DNA of 64,000 nt from Anaspis maculata (Eukaryota > Arthropoda > Insecta > Coleoptera > Scraptiidae). Of this stretch, positions 29,101-37,500 are shown one piece after another. Each line of letters starts with the position of its first letter. Positions within the stretch are counted from its first letter, which is position 1. A program made the position numbers and the translations under genes. Below the pieces are notes generated by a model that worked only from the letters and a program-made list of their open reading frames with translations, had not been told where the DNA came from and did no database searches. The stretch covers positions 52,261,306 to 52,325,305 of the forward strand of contig OX421963.1 of NCBI GenBank assembly GCA_949128115.1, written 5' to 3'.

Positions 29101-29867
29101 AGGGAAGCATTGCCATGTGTGATTGCTTGTTGCTTCTAGATTGCACAGAAGACAAATAACTTGAACATTAAAAACAACCTGCAGATGCCCACATCAAAAG
29201 AGATCTTTGAACTCCCTTGTCAATTTCTGAACTCAAGGGTTGCAGCTTTAGCAACAGCTGTTGAATGATTCTCAAGCTACTCTAATTCTTCCTTTGCTAC
29301 AATGGAATGTTCCTTTATATAATCCAAAATATAGTCTCAATGTCAACATTAAATCAACAGGGATTTATCTAATCATTTACTTTCAAGAAACACCAGGCTA
29401 TTTGTGTTGGCATTGGCACTGATAACAACAACTGAGAGAAAGGTAAACAAGAGTGATTGATACCTTCAGCAGAATCTTCGAATTCCAGAAGTTTTTGCTC
29501 AGCCACCTTCCTGGCGCTCTTCTCCCGCTCATATTGCGTGACAAGTTGCTCATTGTCTTCCCGAAGCAGTTCAAGTTCCACATCGTGCTCCTGTAATTCA
29601 CATGTTTAGAACTGGGCAAATCGAACGAAAACAAACAGATACTGAATTCTGTTGGTAAGCCGCGTCCAAACATTCGAGAACGTTGACGAGAAGGGGCATC
29701 AAGGTCTTGACGACGTCTTCATCGTAACGAGCTATCATTCGCTCAAATTCCTGGTAAATGCTGCCTGCCAAAGACTGCACTTTTTCCGACATGACAACAT
29801 GGGAGTCCTCGTGGGTGCCGTAAATGATCTCGGTGCCGAGACCACCCCCCGTGTCCTCAAGATTCAT
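5074..29867 (-). CDS. syd: sunday driver / JIP3-JIP4 family scaffold protein, complete gene (17 coding exons)
   Basis: Encodes a JNK-interacting protein of the JIP3/JIP4 family, a cytoplasmic adaptor that links kinesin-1 and dynein-dynactin to vesicles and scaffolds JNK signalling in axonal transport. Joining the 17 exons read here gives 3585 nt, 1194 residues plus stop, within the range of insect syd proteins as I recall it. Order: N-terminal RH1 region and coiled coil (residues about 1-190), Ser/Pro-rich linker, a leucine-zipper coiled coil (about 365-420), the RH2 helix with [20 protein letters not shown] (about 445-470), then a WD40-like beta-propeller (about 600-1160) ending in SHLIVWQV. 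All splice phases agree. The start ATG at 29865-29867 gives an N-terminus that aligns with vertebrate JIP3 ([20 protein letters not shown]). Introns carry many transposons. A candidate polyadenylation signal lies 285 nt past the stop. Confidence 0.95.
5356..5456 (-). CDS. syd: syd exon 17b, candidate alternative last exon
   Basis: Lies between exons 16 and 17a. After acceptor ttgcag it continues the exon 16 frame as [20 protein letters not shown] and then [20 protein letters not shown]. The SHLLIWQL core repeats the SHLIVWQV core of exon 17a, in the same phase and after a similar acidic start, so it looks like a diverged duplicate of the last exon used as an alternative. No AATAAA was seen between it and exon 17a, so both could share the distal 3' untranslated region. 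Real use needs transcripts. Confidence 0.65.
5760..5885 (-). CDS. syd: syd exon 16 (residues 1114-1156), propeller end
   Basis: Encodes [20 protein letters not shown] and [16 protein letters not shown], the family's penultimate motif. Separated from exon 15 by a 5.4-kb intron full of repeats. Donor gtaagt in phase 1; it can join either of two downstream last exons in frame. Confidence 0.94.
5981..6192. repeat. Short palindromic element (AATAGTAGTTTTCAT ends)
   Basis: Ends are inverted copies of AATAGTAGTTTTCAT. It interrupts the left arm of a longer inverted repeat whose uninterrupted partner lies near 10690-10830. Confidence 0.65.
6378..7934. repeat. TA-flanked long palindrome, ends CCGGGTGGGCC
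   Basis: 1557 bp with arms of roughly 700 bp; the left end CCGGGTGGGCCATAAAAAAC is mirrored at the right end, with TA on both sides. Arms contain internal repeats around CAAGATGGCGGAAGC and ATTTTGACATGTCGGCC. Non-coding. Confidence 0.85.
7935..9211. other. Unassigned intronic sequence of syd
   Basis: No exon, RNA gene or repeat with identifiable ends recognised. Short open reading frames have no family resemblance. Confidence 0.4.
9212..9392. repeat. 181-bp palindromic MITE, copy 2 (GGGCCGCTATTCTTGAA ends)
   Basis: Same family as 1687-1866, inverted relative to it, inside the 5.4-kb intron before syd exon 16. High identity suggests both are fairly young. Confidence 0.85.
9641..10554. mobile_element. 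914-bp element with GGGGCCCTATTCCTACG inverted ends
   Basis: Both ends carry GGGGCCCTATTCCTACG in inverted orientation, with about 27 bp of terminal similarity. The interior is GC-richer than its surroundings and has no recognisable transposase. The terminal motif resembles those of the 180-bp and 127-bp MITEs in this window. Confidence 0.65.
10891..11105. repeat. Palindromic MITE (TTCAGTAGAATGA arms), copy 1
   Basis: Arms with GCCGTTCA, TTCAGTAGAATGA and CAAGCTGG in inverted orientation. A truncated relative lies at 34706-34843 and a short fragment near 41566-41595. Confidence 0.7.
11287..11580 (-). CDS. syd: syd exon 15 (residues 1016-1114), propeller
   Basis: Encodes [36 protein letters not shown], then [20 protein letters not shown] and [17 protein letters not shown]. 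Acceptor ctacag, donor gtaaat in phase 1. Confidence 0.95.
11870..12005 (-). CDS. syd: syd exon 14 (residues 971-1016), propeller
   Basis: Encodes [40 protein letters not shown] and VSKMLG. This is among the most conserved JIP3/JIP4 segments. Acceptor taaag, donor gtgagt in phase 1. Confidence 0.95.
12150..12840. repeat. Fragment of the giant foldback family, split by a MITE
   Basis: Sequence around 12530-12800 (for example GATCGACACTTTTTG and ACGTATTTGCATCCA) closely matches both arms of the palindrome centred near 59600. A 113-bp palindrome (12414-12526) interrupts it. Lies in the syd intron before exon 14; boundaries approximate. Confidence 0.65.
12414..12526. repeat. 113-bp palindromic MITE (GAGTGATCGAATAAATTTC ends)
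   Basis: Perfect terminal inverted repeats of about 26 bp ending in GAGGAG. Comparison with the homologous sequence near 60010 shows the insertion point. Confidence 0.75.
12957..13209 (-). CDS. syd: syd exon 13 (residues 886-970), propeller
   Basis: Encodes [38 protein letters not shown] and AHPRRESP. It joins exon 12 as INIV-HINGK and exon 14 as RRESP-VRQIAW, both matching vertebrate JIP3. Acceptor gtcag, donor gtaagt, phase 0. Confidence 0.94.
13538..13666. repeat. Short palindromic MITE (GGGTGTTTATAA ends)
   Basis: Inverted ends GGGTGTTTATAA and a second inverted block around CTGTGATCGC. About 129 bp, non-coding, immediately left of a large palindrome. Confidence 0.65.
13676..15094. repeat. 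TA-flanked long palindrome, ends GCCCAGGCGCCAGGG, copy A
   Basis: 1419 bp; both ends GCCCAGGCGCCAGGG in inverted orientation with TA on each side. The arms continue to near the centre. Compared with copy B (22310-23860) it lacks part of the inner right arm. Lies in the 4.6-kb intron between syd exons 12 and 13. Confidence 0.9.
15343..16769. repeat. TA-flanked long palindrome, ends GTCCAGGAATT
   Basis: 1427 bp with TA borders at 15341-15342 and 16770-16771. Arms are mirrored from the ends (AATAGCGAACAAAAACGATA) to internal TACAGGGTGA and CACCCTGTA motifs near 15799 and 16333. Non-coding. Confidence 0.85.
16770..17830. other. Unassigned intronic sequence of syd
   Basis: No exon recognised. 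A CACCCTGTATA motif near 17393 suggests the end of another diverged TACAGGGTG element, but no partner end was found nearby. Confidence 0.4.
17831..18147 (-). CDS. syd: syd exon 12 (residues 781-886), propeller
   Basis: Starts inside the same polar insert, then gives [19 protein letters not shown] and [13 protein letters not shown], typical JIP3 propeller sequence. Acceptor ttcag, donor gtaagt in phase 2. Confidence 0.93.
18259..18705 (-). CDS. syd: syd exon 11 (residues 632-780), propeller blade plus acidic insert
   Basis: Encodes [10 protein letters not shown], the propeller strands [20 protein letters not shown] and [11 protein letters not shown], then a low-complexity polar insert rich in Glu, Ser, Asn and Thr (about residues 725-780). 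Acceptor ctcag, donor gtaagt, phase 0. Confidence 0.93.
18892..19172 (-). CDS. syd: syd exon 10 (residues 538-631), propeller start
   Basis: Encodes [48 protein letters not shown] and [13 protein letters not shown], all family signatures at the entry to the beta-propeller. Acceptor ttgcag, donor gtaaga, phase 0. Confidence 0.94.
19820..19950. repeat. 131-bp palindromic MITE (GGCGAA ends, CAGTAGGGATATCA arm)
   Basis: Arms share GGCGAA, CATCACC and CAGTAGGGATATCA in inverted orientation. Lies in the syd intron between exons 9 and 10. Confidence 0.65.
20491..20743 (-). CDS. syd: syd exon 9 (residues 454-538), RH2 end
   Basis: Encodes [20 protein letters not shown], then [10 protein letters not shown] and a Ser/Pro/Arg linker. 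Acceptor ctacag. I placed the donor at gtacgg after GAA TTG G because it is phase 1, as the next exon needs, and because the reading frame stays open to that point. This donor is weaker than the others in the gene. Confidence 0.87.
20968..21247 (-). CDS. syd: syd exon 8 (residues 360-453), leucine zipper and RH2 start
   Basis: Encodes [20 protein letters not shown] and the heptad-rich coiled coil through [15 protein letters not shown], then [20 protein letters not shown] and NQYK of RH2. In the family the zipper region binds kinesin light chain, dynactin and ARF6, and RH2 binds Rab GTPases. Acceptor cgtag, donor gtaagt, phase 0. Confidence 0.94.
21642..22175. repeat. TA-flanked palindrome, ends TACAGGGTGTTTCAGGG
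   Basis: 534 bp, nearly fully palindromic, bordered by TA on both sides. It ends only 42 bases before the splice donor of syd exon 7. Non-coding. Confidence 0.85.
22217..22274 (-). CDS. syd: syd exon 7 (residues 341-360)
   Basis: Encodes [20 protein letters not shown], the conserved start of the second coiled coil. Acceptor ttctag, donor gtaagt in phase 2. It sits 35 bases from the end of a 1.55-kb palindromic element, so the acceptor lies close to a large potential hairpin. Confidence 0.93.
22310..23860. repeat. TA-flanked long palindrome, ends GCCCAGGCGCCAGGG, copy B
   Basis: 1551 bp with TA borders. Sister of 13676-15094. It retains a fuller inner palindrome with TACAGGGTGTA near 22764 and TACACCCTGTA near 23355. 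Copies A and B sit 8-10 kb apart in the same gene. Confidence 0.9.
24396..24497. repeat. Short palindromic MITE (GGGCACTTTCCATTTA ends)
   Basis: Ends GGGC-ACTTTCCATTTA and its near complement enclose GTGTCG/CGACAC motifs. About 102 bp, in the syd intron between exons 6 and 7. Confidence 0.6.
24888..24905 (-). CDS. syd: syd exon 6, 18-nt microexon (VNDNFYG)
   Basis: Eighteen bases flanked by a clean acceptor (tgaccag) and donor (gtaagtt) on the minus strand. In the required phase they encode VNDNFY and complete the following Gly, giving [14 protein letters not shown] across the junction. Vertebrate JIP3 carries [13 protein letters not shown] here. Being a multiple of three with phase 1 at both ends, the exon can be skipped without shifting the frame, giving SSGMGKEV. 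Confidence 0.87.
25037..25106 (-). CDS. syd: syd exon 5 (residues 312-335), acidic linker
   Basis: Encodes [20 protein letters not shown] then ASS, an acidic stretch that precedes the NFYG motif in the family. Acceptor cacag, donor gtataa in phase 1. Confidence 0.88.
25162..25360 (-). CDS. syd: syd exon 4 (residues 245-311), variable linker
   Basis: Encodes [20 protein letters not shown] then a polar stretch ending RRSANT-type sequence ([15 protein letters not shown]). The phase-2 start and phase-0 end fit the neighbours. The acceptor follows ttcaacag; the donor is gtattt, weaker than the others. Confidence 0.88.
25731..26112 (-). CDS. syd: syd exon 3 (residues 118-245), coiled coil and Ser/Pro linker
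   Basis: Begins [20 protein letters not shown], continues with the charged helix [19 protein letters not shown], then becomes Ser-rich ([18 protein letters not shown], ending THSSPS), as in vertebrate JIP3. Acceptor ttgcag, donor gtaagc in phase 2. Confidence 0.92.
26670..26780. repeat. Dispersed ~115-bp direct repeat, second copy of 24605-24720
   Basis: Shares AAATGACAATTTCTCGAGAA, TTTTTGTGGTG and GACTACAAGGTAACACCTTG with 24605-24720. Family unknown. Confidence 0.6.
27245..27715. repeat. Palindromic element in syd intron
   Basis: Left GATCGTATTTTGTTTTTTTC and right GAAAAAACAAAATACGATC face each other with ACGGTTT/AAACCGT-like flanks. Ends not fixed. Confidence 0.55.
27716..29463. other. 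Repeat-rich intronic sequence of syd
   Basis: No exon recognised. A fragment of the giant foldback family lies near 27885-27950 (AATATCAAATTTTCAGGACG), and a decayed relative of the TWA-flanked element lies near 28985-29040 (GGCTAAATAAG, CTGACTAAACCCACC). Confidence 0.45.
29464..29590 (-). CDS. syd: syd exon 2 (residues 76-118), coiled coil
   Basis: Encodes [20 protein letters not shown] and onward to [10 protein letters not shown], the highly conserved RH1-adjacent coiled coil of JIP3/JIP4. Acceptor ttacag; donor gtatca in phase 1. It joins exon 1 as [13 protein letters not shown], matching vertebrate JIP3. Confidence 0.93.
29643..29867 (-). CDS. syd: syd exon 1 (residues 1-75), start codon
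   Basis: Starts with ATG and encodes [17 protein letters not shown], followed by the family signature [20 protein letters not shown] and [17 protein letters not shown] of the RH1 domain. Donor gtatct after AAT TCA, phase 0. The 5' untranslated region runs leftward on the minus strand from here; no TATA box was recognised and an upstream non-coding exon cannot be excluded. Confidence 0.93.
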
Positions 29868-30908
29868 GGCTCTGGTTCGCTTTCAACCTACTTCTTAGCT
29901 AGAATTGCACATGCTAATCCTTCCAGTGACTACGTTTGTTTATCGATCGAGACCCGAACAACACAAATAGCACATATTGCACGGATGTTAAGGAGTTCTT
30001 GGCAATAATTTGTTATACCCACTGTTTACCACGAAACTTCTGGGATGTTCATCATCTGGGAGAGCTGTAAAAAAACTCTGCCAGTCTGCTGTAAACGTCA
30101 ACAGCGTTGCCACGCTGTCCTGTTGACAACGCAACTGTCAGAAATCCAGCACCAATGTGGCCGTAAAACAGTGAAAGTATGAAAAGTGTGAAAGTAAAAC
30201 GTAGAGTTGAAATTGATCATTGACGCTAATGAACATGGATCATCAACAAAATGAATCAACTACCTTAAAAACCCATAAAACTTGGAGCAAAAATCAAGTG
30301 TCACGGAAATGTCAATCAGTGCGGCAACACCGCCTTGATGCCTGGGCGATCCCCTCCCTTTGTTTGACGTTTCCATTTTTTCATCTTTTGATAGAATTTG
30401 CGCAGCAGTGAAGGATTGGTGAGAAGAAACTGCTAAGCTTGGGCACTCACTATCTATGTTCGTTGGCTTTATAATTAATAATGCTTTCGAATTTCCTCGA
30501 CTGATTCAGTACAGTACAGATCAAAATGTATAGTAAAAAAATCAAGTTCGCGTTAATTTCAAATCTACCCGCGAATTTCATAGAGAACTTAGGTGCCATT
30601 TAGGTGCTTTCCTTTTACAACCTGAACTAAGTATTCCGACCTAAAAGTTGTTGGTGGTGTCTCACTTTCGCGCATGTGATTTCTCGCTCTTTCTCTCTCT
30701 AACTTAGATCAGATCAGTGAGTTTTGTGGTAAAAGGAAAGCACCTCCTCTTTCTAAACAACCCACAGCCAAGCAAACCGCAAACTGTTTGATCGTTTAGG
30801 AAGCAACCCATCCAAAATTGTGCTTACCATCAAGTCAGTCCTTTTTCAGAGAGGAATAATAGTTACTAACAAGAAATTAAAATGCAGACTCAATTTGTTT
30901 CTTTCTAA
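29868..30908. other. Intergenic region between mle 3' end and syd start
   Basis: About 1 kb separating the two head-to-tail genes. It should hold the syd promoter and 5' untranslated region on the minus strand, but no TATA box or clear initiator was recognised. It contains one short palindromic repeat (30602-30745). No convincing open reading frame on either strand. Confidence 0.6.
30602..30745. repeat. Short palindromic element (MITE-like) in mle-syd intergenic region
   Basis: Ends AGGTGCTTTCCTTTTACAAC and its near reverse complement (GTGGTAAAAGGAAAGCACCT). About 144 bp and non-coding. No clear target duplication was identified. Confidence 0.6.
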
Positions 30909-30914
30909 TTTATT
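30909..30914 (-). terminator. Candidate polyadenylation signal of mle
   Basis: AATAAA on the minus strand about 135 nt downstream of the mle stop codon. It would place the mle 3' end roughly 1 kb upstream of the syd start codon, in the same orientation. Confidence 0.5.
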
Positions 30915-31049
30915 AATACCTACACTCCTTGTACAGCCACAATGGAAAGTCAATTCTTTGGAAATAAAATTAAACAGATAGGACACAAAAATACTTACAA
31001 TACTTGCTTAACATACATACTACATAATCTGGAAATTTAATAAATAAAC

Positions 31050-31532
31050 TTATTCATTATTGAATCCGTTGTTTCCGAATCCTCCTCTGCCTCCACGGAA
31101 ACCACCTCGGCCACCGAAGCCGCCACCGCTGCCGCCTCCTCCATATCCACCTCCGCCTCCTCCATATCCAGATCCGCCTCCTCCATAGCCGCCTCCGCCT
31201 CGGCCACCGAAACCTCCACCTCGACCGCCAAAGCTTCCTCCGCCTCGGTTTCCTCCGAAGCCGCCGCCGCCTCCACCGTAACCTCCACCGCCACTGTAGC
31301 CTCCTCGACTTCCTCCTCCGTAACCGCCACCTCCACGGGAACCGCCGTAGCCTCCGCCGCCTCCCCTGGAATTGAATCCGGTACGGCTGAACTTGGGTGG
31401 AGGACCGGAATAACCCAGCGAGTGGCCACGCGGTGGCCGTTTGGATTGCGGCAGTCCCGACGAGGCTTTGGCCCTTTCCAGTTCGAAGCTTCCAGCGTGC
31501 AGCTTGCACAGTTCCTTAATTACAGCAACAAA
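31050..31532 (-). CDS. mle: mle last exon: glycine-rich RGG tail
   Basis: Encodes [20 protein letters not shown], a short basic linker ([18 protein letters not shown]), then about 105 residues of RGG, GGYGGG and GGFGGRGG repeats, ending [13 protein letters not shown]. RGG tails in MLE/DHX9 bind RNA and aid nuclear localisation. The repeat keeps all other frames open, which creates long spurious open reading frames on the same DNA. Acceptor tttcag in phase 0. Confidence 0.95.
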   Translation of the reverse strand, partial: FVAVIKELCKLHAGSFELERAKASSGLPQSKRPPRGHSLGYSGPPPKFSRTGFNSRGGGGGYGGSRGGGGYGGGSRGGYSGGGGYGGGGGGFGGNRGGGSFGGRGGGFGGRGGGGYGGGGSGYGGGGGGYGGGGSGGGFGGRGGFRGGRGGFGNNGFNNE

Positions 31533-34500
31533 CTGAAAAAAAAAGAAAAATTGCTCAACATGCACTTTCAGTTGTGGACAACTCAAGACGATCTTTGAAT
31601 TTAGGCAGATTCTTGAGGAATTTCACTGTTTTAATGATATTTGCCGAACACTAGGTTCTAACTACTGTATATTGCTGGGTGTTACAATTGTGTTGGTTTT
31701 TACAGTCACTTTCAATGAAGAGTTCATAAGAGAAGGTTATGAGTATAGAGTATAGAATTTATTCAAATTTGGCTGTTCAACGGCCGGCCCCGGTGGTATC
31801 GGCCAGGAAAGTTTGAAAATTTATAGCGTCTGTCCGGGAAATGGTGGAAAGCTCCAACTTCAGCATTCATTTGATTCTTTTGTTGTGTTGCCTACAGCCG
31901 AATTGGGTTCAAATGCTCTTCGCTGGTTCAAATCCATCAGATATATTTGTAAATGGCATGGCAAATGAATATGATAATGATAATATGATAATAAATAATT
32001 TGTAATGAAACGGCAAAGTTCTCAACTTTGAAATTTTTTATTATTTGACGAGCGGTTTTTCACGAACTTTCCGATTTTACGCAACGTACGACGTAACGCA
32101 AGTAGAACGTGAAAATTCCCCTGTAACTAGGGAATTACAAATAACAGACTCGTCTATTTTCACGTTGAAAGTTACGTTACGTCGGCGTCGTACGGACGTG
32201 TGCACGCAAACTCCCCATTGTTGAATACCGTGAGATATAACTTCTATTAGTGCGAGAGCCCACTGCAAAATTCTGGGTCGATCGCTTTTATGAAGAATTT
32301 CTGTTTCAATCGATAGGGGGCAATACAATGAATCTTCCGATACCCGACAGTCACCTTCCATCCCCTGCTTTAAGGGTCGCCGCCGGTTTTAAAGATGCCC
32401 ATTTTGAATCATTTTTTACACCTCTTGCTTATATAAAAAAATGTCACAATGATTGACAGAAGGCGAGATGGTCGAGTGGTCTAGATAAAAGTAAACGAAT
32501 TCAAAGGTCAGAGGTTAATGCGAATACCTTTTCTTTTATTATTTTTTTTTTCGCATTTAAAAAGCTTGACGTACTTGAACTTTTTGAAATTGCGGAATTG
32601 AACGATGTTTCTCAATTTGGAGTAACTTTCGTTGCTAAATTGATTAATGATGCCGTTTTTTCCACACAAAAAATACGGCATTCCCTAGTATAGTCCTCTT
32701 TCTTTAAACGTGAGTGCCATGAAAACCAGTGGAGTGGGAGAATTGAAAAAAATAAGGGTTTCCTAAAATCAGGTGTGAAAATGTTTGAGTATTTCAAAAT
32801 TTCAAAATCCGAAAAACTCGATTTTTTTCAAAATTTTTATATATTTTTTGAAAAAAGACCCTCATTCTCTTTCCAGCTCAGATTTAAATAACTAATTTTT
32901 CTGTTACGTTTTTAGCTGCACAGATTTGGCAGTAACTCACGCCAAAAGAATCTATCTGTTGTTTCTCTTCCGCTCTGCAGCTGATCCGCAGTCTGTTTCA
33001 GCCGTTTTTTATGCTAGGAAATAACATCCTTAACTACTGAAAATGGTATTTTTGTATTAAACAGTGATATGTGTCTGTCAAGCTTTCAAAATGCGAAAAA
33101 AAAAATAAAAAAAAAGGTATTCGCGAAGATTAGAACCTCTGACCTTTGAATCCGTATACTTTTATCTAGACCACTCGACCATCTCGCCTTCTGTCAATCA
33201 TTGTGACATTTTTTTATATAAGCAAGAGGTGTAAAAAATGATTAAAAATGGGCATCTTTAAAACCGGCGGCGACCCTTAAAGCAGGGGATGGAAGGTAGC
33301 TGTCGGGTATCGGAAGATTCATTGTATTGCCGACTATCGATTGAAACAGAAATTCTTCATAAAAGCGATCGACCCAGAATTTTGCAGTGGGCTCCCGGAC
33401 TATATCGTTTTTTGATAGTGACACTTTCGTTTGACAGGTGACAGCCAAAAACTAATCCGGTCATGGAGCGGCAGTGGCCGAGTAGTGGTTCAGGTGTTGG
33501 TGCGCCAAGCCAGTCCTGCAATACCGCGCGGGTTCGAATCCGGCCTCGTCCATGGATATTTTGTGTTGTCCGGTCGTTCCGAAAATTGTTTCGACCTTAC
33601 TATGCCACAGTCTGACTACAGCAGTTACAGAAAAAGTAGATTTCTAACTACAGAATTGAGTGCTATCAGAGTACTGAGGCCTCACATAGTTAACAGTAGG
33701 CAATTCAAGTATGATAGAAACATGTACCAAAGACCCACTGAATGTCCCGTCGACGCTAATAACCTCGTAGTTGATGCGTCATAAAACATTCGAGGGAAAA
33801 AATCCGGTCATTCCACAGCAAAACCAGTCTGCATACCAAAATTCAAGTCGGATCAGCGGTTCGGCAGTTATCGTGGAAGACTACAAACAGACACACAGAC
33901 AGATATCATTCTGGAAATGGTCTTAATCGTCTTGGGAAACCTCAAAATGGATATATCCGTCGAAATCTCAAAACTTTTTTTCTGCACGATTACAATACTT
34001 TCCCTACCATGTTGGTGGGGGTCAGGAAAGTAAAATCGTCGACACTATACAGGTTATTCAAAAGTCCAGAACAGAGTTCCTAATTTTTGAACTTTTTTTT
34101 TTCAACAATTTTTTCGAAAAAACGCTCGAACAGGTCGATTCTAAAAAGGGCAAACCGTTTTTTCATTATACGTGTCATGATCTACCGTCAACACCTTCAC
34201 CCCTAGCCACCCCTGGTATTTTTTTTAAATGGCACCTTTTTAAAAAACCACAAAACCACCCACAAAAACTGTATTCAGATCTACCATTGAAAATTAGATC
34301 GAACGCTTCACCATGAAGTTTTGAGGAACCCCAGGGTTACTCAAAAGTCCGGAACAAAATTATCAATTTTTGACCATATTTTTTCTGAAAAAAAAAAACG
34401 CTCGAACCGATTTTTAAAAACGGTAAGTCGTTTTTCCATTGTACGTGTCGTGATCTACCCTCAACTCGTTAATCCCCAGCCACCATTAGATTTTTTTTTT

Positions 34501-37500
34501 AATCGCATCCTATGGCTTGTAGGGGCTCGTTGGAAAGCGTCCAATCATTTTCAATAGTAGATCTGAATACAGTTTTTGACAAGCTTTCCAACGAGCCCCC
34601 ACAAGCCATAAGATGCGATTAAAAAAATACTAGGGGTGGCTGGGGGTTGAGGGGTTGACGGTAGATCACGACACGTATGATGGAAAAACGACTTACCGTT
34701 TTTAGGGCTGATGGCACCTACAAAGTTTTGGAGCGAAACTATCAGCGGCCATCATCCGTATCCTTCCAGCGCTCCAGCTTGTCACTTAATTTTTGCCCAA
34801 AAATTCATTCTACTGGAAATAAAAAGTGAACAGGATATACATACAATTTCTGAAGCAGACAGGTCACCAACAACAGATGGAACATGATTATACCAAATAC
34901 CTGGAACCAGATCTTTTTTTGTCATGTGCATGCGAAAGTGTGTTAAAAGGTCCATAATCTTTCTTACAAACATAATACAGATAAATATAAATACAAGACT
35001 GGGTTGAGTATACCTCTATGTAGAAAATTATGTTTATAACTTTTCACTATCTGCTTTTCAATTTAAAAATGTTTCTGATGCATTTCTTCTGTAGGCGAAA
35101 TACTCTAACGTAACTCCTGAATTGTCGAAATATTTTGACATAGGTAGTAGATATGAAGCGAAATCCTCCTAGGAAGCGAGTTATTTTTCATACAGTCCTA
35201 TATTGACTTGTTGCTATAACTCGATCGATAGTTAACAGAAGTAATTACTGAGCTGGGCCTTTTTAATTTACATTCTACCAGACTATTTTGTACTGCGTAT
35301 GTATTCCAGATTTAACAGTAGAAAATTAAATAGAGAACGTACCTTCATATCTATGGGACTCATTTCGAGAATCTGCTCGGGCTCTTGCGAAGCCCGAATC
35401 ACCAGACTCTCCAGAGCTGGTCTCAAAGCAACGATCTGAGCGGCAATTCTCGGATCCATATCCAAATTGATCCAGTTATCAAGCCTCACAACTCCATCAA
35501 CCTGTAACAAAACATCTGCGTTTAGCAACACATCGATTACTTTTCTCCAAAATAAGTACTCACCCAATCAACTTTCCTGCACCCAAACAGCAGCAAATGA
35601 ATGGGAGTGATCATGCTCATCTGTTTGCACGACACGGCTCTGGTTCGGATTTTTTCCCCAAACACGAAGAACGGGTACGGAAACGATTGCTCCATATTGC
35701 TGCAGTTGACCGAAGTTTTGTGGATCAAAGCGGCTTTGCTTTCGGTCGTCAGGACCTTACGCTTCTCTTTGTGATAGCACACGTTCGGGTACAGGCCGTA
35801 GCACATCAGTGCCATGACGACGTCCAGTTTCGCATCGGGACCGATAGTTTCCATGTTGATCGGCATCAGGGTTTCTTCCGGAAACCCAACGGTGGTCAGA
35901 ATCTGTTGAAGCTGGTGCTTGGCCTCCCAAGTCACGCGCATTGTCGGCATGCTGATGCCTTTGAATTCGCAGAATCGAATTTCGGCGTCTTCGCCGCCTT
36001 CTCTGGCTTGGTCCCACAGTTCGAAGGCCGCGAGCATGGCCACGTGATCGGAGAAACGATCACCTGCCAGCGACCGTTGCCGGTTGCTGAGACGTCTCTG
36101 GCCCATTTCCAGCGTGAAAATTTCCGGGAAAGTCGAAGAGTTGGCGGCCATGGTGGCCAGAGGTCCGCCGCACATGAAGATGCAACCCAGCACCATCATC
36201 TTCCCCAGTCTGGGTTCGATCGGCATCTTGGCAATGATTCGTCCCAAAGGAGTCAGTTCGTCATTCGCATCCAGACATTTCATTTCTCTGAGCAAGACCT
36301 CGGCTTCAATAACGGCGTCCAATGGTGGAGGTTCGATGGCTTTACTCAAAAAGTGACCAATAGAACCGAGCCTCAGCAATTTGATGCTCAAAGCGAGCTC
36401 GTGCAGTGGAGTCCTGAACATTTCAGGTGTCATGTGCTCATCTAGCTTTTCGTATCTGGCTTTGGAACACAAATGGAAGCAAAAACCGGGACGGACACGA
36501 CCAGCTCTGCCTTTCCGCTGTTCCAAATTTGTTTTCGATGCCCAAACTGTGGCATAGCTTGTCATGTTATTGTGCGACGTGAAAAGCTTCATTTTGGCTT
36601 TGCAACTGTCCACGACGAACACCACGTCGTTTATGGTGATGGAAGTTTCAGCGATGTTCGTGGCCAAAATCACTTTGGTCACGTACGGAGGAACCGGTTC
36701 GAAAACCTTGCGCTGATCTTCGCGCGGGATTTGAGAATGCAACGGCAAAATGCTGTACGAAGACGAGCCGAATATCGGGTGGTTTTGCAGGTGACGCATC
36801 ATGGCGAAAATCAAATTCCACCCAGGCAAAAACACAAGAACCGCTCCAGGAATCTCTTGGCCCTTGATGTACTTCAAGATCGCTTCGAGCAGTTCAAAGC
36901 TGATTTCTTTTTCGTTCATCCTCGCCATGGCGTTCTTAGTTTGATTGCTGAAATTATCGCCGATCACTTTGTTCAAATTCTCGTCGGGTTCGTCAGCTCC
37001 GATCGTGGTTTCGTCGTCGTCGTTTCCACCGCCGCCTTTTCTCTTTCTCGTGTCGGTAGGCGGCACGAACTTGGTCAGTTCGACGCAGTCCTCCAAAAAG
37101 TATTCCTTCACGGGGAACGCCCGTCCTTGGACCTCTACCACGGGACAGTTATTAAAGTATTTTGAGAAGAGCGACGTGTCGATGGTGGCTGACATGAGGA
37201 TTACTCTCAGATCCGGGTAGGTGTGGATCATGTCACGCAGCACGACCATTATGAAATCGCTGTTGACGTCCCGTTCGTGGATTTCGTCGACGATGACGTG
37301 GCTGACCCCTCTGAGACCGTTTTCCAGTTTCTTCAGGAGCACGCCGACGGTGCAGAACATGACGGAACCGTACGGCCGAGGCAGTACCGATTCAAAACGC
37401 ACAGAATACCCGATGGCCTGACCCAGCTGTTCGCAGCGCTCTTGAGCCACACGTTCCGAAACGGACACGGCGGAAATACGGCGGGGCTGAGTGATGCAGA

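Noticed and set aside
31037..31509. Two extra minus-strand frames over the mle glycine tail
   Set aside because: The GGN-rich repeat leaves all frames open. Only the frame with RGG/GGYGG and a proper splice junction fits the family.
33465..33550. A functional tRNA gene
   Set aside because: A and B boxes are good, but a complete cloverleaf with paired acceptor stem was not apparent and a SINE-like body follows.
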